Shown in pieces: positions 6,063 through 11,048 of a DNA stretch of 11,048 bases (its first letter is position 1; each line of letters begins with the position of its first letter). The notes below the pieces were generated by a model, which saw only the letters and a list, made by a program, of their open reading frames with translations, ran no database searches and was not told the origin of the DNA. The position numbers were made by a program, and so were the translations under genes. Source of the DNA: CAYUNN01 sp964607015 (GTDB taxonomy: Bacteria; Patescibacteriota; Minisyncoccia; Minisyncoccales; JAGGXC01); assembly GCA_964607015.1 (NCBI GenBank), contig CAZSHN010000015.1, positions 1 to 11,048 of the forward strand. The letters run 5' to 3'.

Positions 6063-6650
6063 TTGGTTGAGAAAATATCTATTTTTATGGACCAAGAGAC
6101 TAAATTAAATATAAGAAAAGAGTTCAAAAAAAATGTTTCACATATTTTTAAAAATAATTTAGTTTTTGGATTTATTTGTGGAAGCTTTGCTAGAGAAAGA
6201 AGTCATGTTATTAATGATTTAGATTTTTTTATTTGTGTTAAAAAAAACAATATAAATAATAATTATAAATTTAAAAAGTGGTATTACAAGATTCATAAAA
6301 AATATGGTTTAAAACCGGACAAAATTTTTCCTGGAGAATTAATGTCAATTAATATCTTACTAAGGAAACTAGAAAAGATTGAAAAAATAAATACTCCAAA
6401 AATTATAAAAAAGAACGATCTTTATGATGGTATCGTCTGGAGTGGCATGCTTTCGGGAGATTACAGGGAATTAGTAGGGGATAGATTGCTTTTTTTAAAA
6501 TTAAGAAAAAAGACCAAAATTTTATGCAAAAAATGGAAAAAAGATTTAGATAATAATCATATAGAAGAAAAACCCTCAGAGAGTATAGATCTTTTTTTAA
6601 AAAGAAATATTAAAATAGACACTTATGGGAAAAAGAGATATCGAAAATAA
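6063..6650 (+). CDS. nucleotidyltransferase-fold protein (MNT-like), unknown substrate
   Basis: This protein has up to 195 residues and a Pol-beta-like nucleotidyltransferase signature: GSFARE (40-45), then NDLDFF (51-56), which gives the G-S motif and the two metal-binding aspartates D52 and D54. A third acidic residue could come from the NDLYDG or GDYRELVGD region near 120-142, but I cannot assign it. The tail is Lys-rich and helical. The start is uncertain: a TTG at 6063 has AAGGGG 12-17 nt upstream, whereas the ATG at 6087 has no ribosome site; both keep the catalytic motif. The gene overlaps the ALDH-like gene by 26 nt, so the two are probably made together. It could transfer a nucleotide to a small molecule or macromolecule, or be an antitoxin-type MNT protein, but no HEPN partner is visible. 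Confidence 0.7.
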   Translation: MVEKISIFMDQETKLNIRKEFKKNVSHIFKNNLVFGFICGSFARERSHVINDLDFFICVKKNNINNNYKFKKWYYKIHKKYGLKPDKIFPGELMSINILLRKLEKIEKINTPKIIKKNDLYDGIVWSGMLSGDYRELVGDRLLFLKLRKKTKILCKKWKKDLDNNHIEEKPSESIDLFLKRNIKIDTYGKKRYRK

Positions 6651-7791
6651 AAAGAAGAAGCTTTTATATTTAATTAAAAATAAAAAACGGGAATTAATAA
6701 ATGTTTTATTAAATTATGAAAGTTATGAAACAACAAGAAGCGAAATTAATAATTCAATAAAAACATTAAATAATTTAGACAAAGAAATAAAATATATATC
6801 TTCTATTGAATGTAATAGTATCTCCGTTTTTTTACCTATTAACTTACCCCTATATTCTTTTGTTCTTTATTCGATAGTTCCAGCTTTTATGAGTAAAAAT
6901 GTTTTTGTAAGAATTCCTGATCTTTTATCGAAAACCTTAGATGATATATTTAATGTTTTAGATATTGAAAAATTATTTCCCAATATAAAAATAATTAAAA
7001 AGAATAAAACTGTTTTTGTCGAAGCTTTTGCCTCAATTTCTGATGTGGTAATATTTACTGGGAAATATAAAAATGCCAATATTGTTAAAGAGAAATGTAA
7101 AAATTCTCTTTTTCTTTATAATGGAGCTGGCGTCAATCCTTTTGTTATAACTAAGAATGCAAACGTAGGTTTATCAGTTAAAAAACTAATTAAGGTTAGA
7201 ATTTTTAACAGTGGTCAAGATTGTGCTGCACCTAACGTTATTTTTATTAACCAAAAAATTTATCAAAAATTTATTGATAGATTATATTCGTCGTTGGATA
7301 AGATAAAAATTGGTTTATATAAAGATAAAAAAGTAAGAGTTGGAAAATTAATTAATTATTGTCAGATCCCCCTTATTAGTAATTTTTTTTACAATAACAA
7401 AGAAGAAATTAAATATGGAGGAATAATTAATTTCAAAGAAAAAATTATTTATCCTACGGTGATAGAAAATAATTTTTTAGACAGTCGTAAATTTATAGAG
7501 TTTTTTTCTCCGGTTTTTAATATTGTTTGTTATAAAACTAATTCAGAGATCAAAAAATATCTTTCTAGTAAAGAGTATAGTGATTATGCAATGTATATTT
7601 CTTTGTTTGGAGAATCTAAACTATTTAAAGAAAATAAATTTTCTTCTATAATTTTAAAAAATAAAAGTATTGAAGATGTTGAAGATGCAAATAGTCCATA
7701 CGGAGGGTATGGTAAAAAAAGCAATTTCATTTATTACAAAGGAGAAGTTTTTAATAGACCTATACTAATTTCTAAAGAAATATATAATTAA
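6625..7791 (+). CDS. divergent aldehyde-dehydrogenase-fold protein
   Basis: This 388-residue protein follows the NAD(P)-dependent aldehyde dehydrogenase/acyl reductase layout. It has VFLPINLPLYSF (about 68-79) in place of the usual PWNxPL block, IFTGKYKNA (143-151) for the FTGS nucleotide motif, the catalytic-loop motif FNSGQDCAAP with nucleophile C200, FFSPVFNIVCYKT for the EIFGPV block, and YGGYGKKS near the C-terminus. It is about 90 residues shorter than typical ALDHs, chiefly at the N-terminus. The general-base glutamate of the ELGG motif appears replaced (region LYNGAGVNPF, 164-173), which suggests altered chemistry such as acyl-CoA or acyl-phosphate reduction, or loss of hydrolysis. 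It is coupled to the upstream nucleotidyltransferase by a 26-nt overlap. The substrate is unknown. Its stop directly abuts the argS stop on the other strand. Confidence 0.75.
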   Translation: MGKRDIENKKKKLLYLIKNKKRELINVLLNYESYETTRSEINNSIKTLNNLDKEIKYISSIECNSISVFLPINLPLYSFVLYSIVPAFMSKNVFVRIPDLLSKTLDDIFNVLDIEKLFPNIKIIKKNKTVFVEAFASISDVVIFTGKYKNANIVKEKCKNSLFLYNGAGVNPFVITKNANVGLSVKKLIKVRIFNSGQDCAAPNVIFINQKIYQKFIDRLYSSLDKIKIGLYKDKKVRVGKLINYCQIPLISNFFYNNKEEIKYGGIINFKEKIIYPTVIENNFLDSRKFIEFFSPVFNIVCYKTNSEIKKYLSSKEYSDYAMYISLFGESKLFKENKFSSIILKNKSIEDVEDANSPYGGYGKKSNFIYYKGEVFNRPILISKEIYN

Positions 7792-9531
7792 TTACATTTT
7801 TTTTATAACTTCTATCCCCAAAAGATTTAGTGCTACTTTTAACGATTTTATTGTAGCTTCTACTAATTTTAATCTTGCCGATATAAGCCCTGGATTATCT
7901 CCCGAGTTTATAATTTTGTGGTTTTGATAAAATTTATTAAATACTTGAGCGGTTTCGTGAATTTTAGTGCAAAGCAAAGATGGTTTTAATAATTCTGCTG
8001 ATTGTTTTATTGTTTCATGTAATTCAATAATATTTTTAACAATCAGTAGCTCCTCCTCGTTTCCAAGTAGAGAAAAATCAGGTTTTATTTTATCAAGTTT
8101 TTTATTTTTTGATTTTTCTAAAAGAGCATGTCCTCTAGCATAAGCATATTGACAGTATGGTCCGGTTGCCCCTTCGAGAGATATTGATTTTTGCGGATCA
8201 AAATAAATATCTTTTTGGATATTTGGTTTTAATAGAAAGAATTTTATTGCAGCTAATGCTATTTTTTCCGTTTTTTCTTTTCCGGTGTTGTATTTATCTT
8301 TAACTAAACTTTCTATCTCTTCTATTAAATTATCACCATCTACTACATTTCCTTCTCTTGATTTCATTTTTCCGTGGGGAAGATAAACCATTCCATATGA
8401 AAGATGTTCACATTTTTCTGCCCATGAATACCCTAATTTTTTAAGGATATAAAACAAAACCTTAAAATGATTTTTTTGTTCATTTCCAACAACGTGAATA
8501 GAGCGATTTAAGTTAAAATTTTCAAATTTTTTGATTGCACTACCAATATCTTGAGTTATATACAAGCTTGTTCCATCAGCTCTTATCAATGTAATTATTC
8601 TTGGATTGCCATTCTTATCTTCTCCAAAAACATCAACAGGAAGTTCAAAAATTATAGCTTCCTTATGTATTTTTTTAAATAATTTTTTTTCTAGCCCTTT
8701 TTTTATTATTTTTTTTCCTAATTTGTATGTGTTGCTTTCAAAAAAAATCTCATCAAATAAAAATCCAAATTTTTTGTATGTTTTTTTAAATCCAGAGTAA
8801 ACCCATTTATTCATCTTTTTCCATAAAGAAATTATTTCAGCATCATTATTCTCCCACTTTATTAAACAATCATTAACATCTTTTTTGATTGTTGGATTTA
8901 CTTTTTCTTTTTGCGAATATAGGGCATACATCTTTCCAACAAAGTGGTCGCCTTTTATTTTTTCTGATTGAGGAGTTTTATTTCCCCCCCATTTTTGATA
9001 AGCAATCATAGACTTACATATGCTAGCTCCTCTGTCGTTAGTAAGATTCGTTTTTATGGTCTTATTTCCAGTTATTTCCAAAAGATTAGCTATTGACATT
9101 CCTATTACGCCGTTTCGGATATGTCCTAGATGTAGCGGTTTATTTGTGTTAGGAGAGAGGTATTCAATCATTATTTTTTCTCCTCCCTCCTCTTTAAAAG
9201 AATTTAAGAAGTTTTTATTTATTATTCCTGAACATAAAAATTCGAAAAGAACCCTTTCTCTAATTTTAATATTTACATAAGGACCTATTGAAGAAACTTT
9301 TTTTATAATACTATCTTTTTTGAAATTAGAAGTGATCTCTGATGCGATTATTGAGGGATCTTTTTTAAGTTTTTCTTCCAAGAAAAAACATGAAATTGTA
9401 AAATCCCCGAGATTAATATCTGGAGGAAACTCCAGAGAGATGGAACTGCTTGGTTTAAAGTTAAAAGATTTATAACAAGCGAGATTAAATTCGTCCTTAA
9501 TTTTTTCTTTTAAATGCTTTATATCTTTCAT
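7792..9531 (-). CDS. argS: arginyl-tRNA synthetase
   Basis: This class I synthetase charges tRNA-Arg with arginine. It has 579 residues, a normal length. It has the N-terminal Arg-tRNA-synthetase domain (about 1-90), the HIGH motif in SPNTNKPLHLGH (126-137), the KMSKS-like motif GKMKSREG (387-394), and a C-terminal DALR anticodon-binding domain that starts near GATGPYCQYAYARG (454-467). AGGTAAG lies about 13 nt upstream of the start and may be the ribosome site. The gene is convergent with the ALDH-like gene, with no bases between their stop codons, and divergent from the tRNA-Arg gene 90 bp away. Base composition is as AT-rich as its neighbours. I see nothing that marks it as non-functional; whether it is the only argS in the genome cannot be told. 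Confidence 0.96.
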   Translation of the reverse strand: MKDIKHLKEKIKDEFNLACYKSFNFKPSSSISLEFPPDINLGDFTISCFFLEEKLKKDPSIIASEITSNFKKDSIIKKVSSIGPYVNIKIRERVLFEFLCSGIINKNFLNSFKEEGGEKIMIEYLSPNTNKPLHLGHIRNGVIGMSIANLLEITGNKTIKTNLTNDRGASICKSMIAYQKWGGNKTPQSEKIKGDHFVGKMYALYSQKEKVNPTIKKDVNDCLIKWENNDAEIISLWKKMNKWVYSGFKKTYKKFGFLFDEIFFESNTYKLGKKIIKKGLEKKLFKKIHKEAIIFELPVDVFGEDKNGNPRIITLIRADGTSLYITQDIGSAIKKFENFNLNRSIHVVGNEQKNHFKVLFYILKKLGYSWAEKCEHLSYGMVYLPHGKMKSREGNVVDGDNLIEEIESLVKDKYNTGKEKTEKIALAAIKFFLLKPNIQKDIYFDPQKSISLEGATGPYCQYAYARGHALLEKSKNKKLDKIKPDFSLLGNEEELLIVKNIIELHETIKQSAELLKPSLLCTKIHETAQVFNKFYQNHKIINSGDNPGLISARLKLVEATIKSLKVALNLLGIEVIKKM

Positions 9532-9621
9532 TTTATCTTAATCTTACCTGTTTTAATGTTGGAAATCAACTTTTTAATATGGGTCTATAAAATAATTTTT
9601 AATTGTGTTAATATGAAATTA

Positions 9622-9693
9622 GCGTCCGTAGCTCAACGGAGAGAGTATGGTTTTCTAGACCATGGGCTGTAGGTTCGAATCCTACCGGGCGCC
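9622..9693 (+). tRNA. tRNA-Arg (anticodon UCU)
   Basis: A 72-nt cloverleaf is present. The acceptor stem is GCGUCCG/CGGGCGC (one G-U pair). The D arm is GCUC/GAGU with loop AACGGAGA. The anticodon stem AUGGU/ACCAU holds loop UUUCUAG, with anticodon UCU at 9654-9656. The variable loop is GGGCU, and the T arm GUAGG/CCUAC has loop UUCGAAU. Oddities are that no base remains for position 26 if the D stem has four pairs, and that the discriminator base is C73, whereas Arg tRNAs usually have A or G. A20, a known arginine determinant, appears present. CCA is not encoded. A T run directly downstream (9695-9700) may help end transcription. The gene lies beside argS. Confidence 0.93.
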
Positions 9694-9715
9694 TATTTTT
9701 TAAACAGTAAACTAT

Positions 9716-10630
9716 ATGCAGATAATTAAAAAATATCCATGGTTGAAATATTATTCTAAAAATGTTTCAGACTATATTCCTCCGGAATATTACAACGATC
9801 TATTAAAGGATTATGTTTTTGATAATTTAACGGACTTAGAATACTTTAAAAAATACTTAAGTAAGAATATTAAAAATAATAAATTTCCTAAAATTTTAGA
9901 GTTGGGTTGTGGATCAGGTAGAGCTACAAAAATATTGTTAAATACGATAAAAAAATTTAAATCATTAGATTTAATTGATTTAAGTCCCTTTATGATATCT
10001 TTTTCTAAAAAGAAATTTTCTAATAAGAATATAAATTTCTTTTTAGAAGATTCTATTCGATTTTTAGAAAAAACTAAAAATAAATATGATTTTGTTTTTA
10101 GCTTATGGAGTCTTTCTCATTCATTACATAGTCATTTAGAAAAAAAAGGAATTAAAAAAGGATCAACATATATTAAAAAAGTTTTAAATAGATTTATAAA
10201 AGAAAAATTAAATAAAGATGCAAAAATTTTTATTATTCATTTTGATTCATTAAGTGATGAACAAAAAATAGTTAAAAAACAGGAAGCAAAAACCTCTATT
10301 GTTTATAAAAATAAAATTAATAAACAATCTTATTCTAAAGAAATAATAGACGATGTTCTGCAAAAGTTATTCAGAGAAGGAAAAATAAAATTCAAATGTA
10401 CTCATCATGTAGGCAAAGAAATAAAATATGAGTCTATGAGCAAAGCATTAGAAATTTTTATGAATTTTCACATGGAAACCTATTTAAGTAGACGAGATGA
10501 TATAGAAGATATTATTAATGAAATTAAAGATGATCTTAAGCCATACGTTAAAGATAATGGAGAGATACGTGTATCTCCTGCGTGTTTTATTTATGAGATT
10601 TCTTTTTTGGGAATGAAAAATAAAATTTGA
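9716..10630 (+). CDS. class I SAM-dependent methyltransferase, unknown substrate
   Basis: This 304-residue protein has a Rossmann-type methyltransferase core: motif I ILELGCGSGRA (60-70), the acidic end of strand beta-2 in LDLIDLS (D88), NFFLEDSIRFL for the adenine-contact region, and DFVFSLWSLSHSLHSH for motif IV and the following helix. Residues 1-55 form a helical N-terminal cap and about 200-304 an extra C-terminal region that ends GEIRVSPACFIYEISFLG, probably the substrate side. The start ATG lies 22 nt after the tRNA and has no Shine-Dalgarno sequence, so translation may be leaderless-like or weak. Composition matches the AT-rich block. The location next to tRNA-Arg does not by itself show that RNA is the substrate; small-molecule O- or N-methylation is equally possible. 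Confidence 0.82.
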   Translation: MQIIKKYPWLKYYSKNVSDYIPPEYYNDLLKDYVFDNLTDLEYFKKYLSKNIKNNKFPKILELGCGSGRATKILLNTIKKFKSLDLIDLSPFMISFSKKKFSNKNINFFLEDSIRFLEKTKNKYDFVFSLWSLSHSLHSHLEKKGIKKGSTYIKKVLNRFIKEKLNKDAKIFIIHFDSLSDEQKIVKKQEAKTSIVYKNKINKQSYSKEIIDDVLQKLFREGKIKFKCTHHVGKEIKYESMSKALEIFMNFHMETYLSRRDDIEDIINEIKDDLKPYVKDNGEIRVSPACFIYEISFLGMKNKI

Positions 10631-10832
10631 TTTTTGGGATAATCATTTCTATAGTATAAGGTAGTATTTTTACAATTGAACATTTGTATAGAAGGCGGTA
10701 AAGCAAGCATAAGATGAACGATTTTCAGAAAAACGTAGAAAAAGGAATAAAATTAATAGCGAGAGCACAGAAAAGAGAATTGAGAAATTGAGCAAAATCT
10801 AAACTCACCCACCAGCCTTTGATTGTGTAGCC
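10631..10832. other. intergenic stretch without supported gene
   Basis: This AT-rich stretch after the methyltransferase holds one 25-codon ATG frame (10714-10791) that I do not accept as a gene. I see no tRNA, no clear promoter pair and no repeat in it. G/C content rises towards the terminator and palindrome cluster that start near 10833. Confidence 0.5.
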
Positions 10833-10862
10833 CCGCAAAAAAATCGGGCGAAGCCCGAAAAG
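10833..10862 (-). terminator. minus-strand intrinsic terminator
   Basis: Read on the minus strand, TCGGGC-TTC-GCCCGA (10858 down to 10844) is followed by seven T residues and then GCGGGG, a textbook terminator with a TTCG-type tetraloop. On the plus strand the same stem is flanked by A runs, so it should act only for a transcript coming from the right, from beyond the window or from the palindrome region. Confidence 0.8.
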
Positions 10863-10914
10863 CAAAAGGGCAAAAAGGAAGGGGGTCTGGGGGAAGGAAT
10901 TTTTGCCCTTTTGC
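10862..10914. repeat. 15-bp perfect inverted repeat with G-quadruplex-like loop
   Basis: GCAAAAGGGCAAAAA (10862-10876) and its exact reverse complement TTTTTGCCCTTTTGC (10900-10914) enclose a 23-nt purine-rich loop. That loop contains, in order, GG, GGGGG, GGGGG and GG runs on the plus strand, enough for a two-tetrad quadruplex. The loop could equally be a protein-binding site or the core of a small mobile repeat. Confidence 0.75.
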
Positions 10915-10938
10915 GATTAAGAATAGAGCGTTTCCGCT

Positions 10939-10957
10939 TTTCTCTGATTAAGAGAAA
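10939..10957. repeat. short perfect hairpin
   Basis: TTTCTCT (10939-10945) and AGAGAAA (10951-10957) pair perfectly around loop GATTA. Directly before it AGCG/CGCT (10927-10930 with 10935-10938) forms another small stem, so hairpins follow one another with almost no spacing. Confidence 0.6.
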
Positions 10958-10959
10958 CA

Positions 10960-11045
10960 CAAAACAGAAAAATTTTCTTTTCCTTTTAAAAGAAAAAATT
11001 GCGCGCGAAAAAATTAAAAAATGTAGAGAAAATTTTTCTGTTTTG
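10960..11045. repeat. 18-bp inverted repeat at the window edge
   Basis: C plus AAAACAGAAAAATTTTC (10960-10977) is the exact reverse complement of GAAAATTTTTCTGTTTT plus G (11028-11045). The 50-nt interior holds a second AT-rich self-complementary section (TTTTCCTTTTAAAAGAAAA) and GCGCGCG. The element may continue past the window end. It resembles a short non-coding mobile repeat or the ends of one; no transposase is visible. Confidence 0.75.
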
Positions 11046-11048
11046 GTT

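Noticed and set aside
6063..6650. MNT/HEPN toxin-antitoxin system
   Set aside because: The MNT-like signature is present, but the partner gene is an ALDH-fold protein with no HEPN RxxxxH motif that I can find.
9020..9280. Plus-strand 86-codon frame inside argS
   Set aside because: It is the antisense shadow of the well-supported synthetase and has no recognisable domain.
10714..10791. 25-codon ATG frame (MNDFQKNVEKGIKLIARAQK and so on)
   Set aside because: It is short and Lys-rich like random AT-rich frames, with no well-placed ribosome site and no family match.
10801..11048. CRISPR array
   Set aside because: The repeats are inverted and of different sequence. There is no regular direct repeat and spacer spacing, and no cas gene.

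Overview
The window looks like part of a small, AT-rich bacterial genome of the Candidate Phyla Radiation (Patescibacteria/Parcubacteria) type. This is inferred from gene content (a short DUF134 protein, a DUF6580-like membrane protein, a DUF523 remnant, tight operons with overlapping ends) and from weak Shine-Dalgarno signals. There is no rRNA or marker gene to fix the taxon.

Positions 65-2194 hold a cobalamin-controlled operon. A promoter (TTGACA, 16 nt, TAGAAT) drives a compact cobalamin riboswitch. Three genes follow that fit corrinoid capture and salvage: a membrane-anchored DUF4430 (transcobalamin C-terminal-like) protein, a DUF71/COG2102 PP-loop ATPase and a six-helix integral membrane protein. 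A small DUF134 helix-turn-helix protein comes last. Coding regions overlap or nearly touch.

Positions 2170-5785 hold a GC-rich, strongly folded RNA of unrecognised class, ending in an excellent intrinsic terminator. A three-gene MacAB/YknXYZ-type exporter follows (adaptor, ATPase, permease). The RNA sits where a leader or riboswitch for the exporter would sit. A second unrecognised structured RNA (5784-5900) starts at the permease stop codon. Its long closing stem shares bases with an intrinsic terminator, so the two folds exclude each other.

Positions 5901-10630 are far more AT-rich (25 G/C in 120 bases at 6061-6180). They contain a decayed DUF523 fragment, a nucleotidyltransferase overlapping a divergent aldehyde-dehydrogenase-fold protein, a complete arginyl-tRNA synthetase on the minus strand, a slightly irregular tRNA-Arg(UCU), and a SAM-dependent methyltransferase. 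The composition change suggests a different history for this block. Whether argS and tRNA-Arg are the housekeeping copies cannot be seen from here.

Positions 10631-11048 have no supported gene. The last 215 bases are packed with near-perfect inverted repeats, including a minus-strand terminator, a 15-bp stem whose loop is G-quadruplex-like, and an 18-bp inverted repeat at the window edge.

The best candidates for something undescribed are the two orphan structured RNAs. Next come the NTase/ALDH-like pair and the palindrome cluster at the right end.
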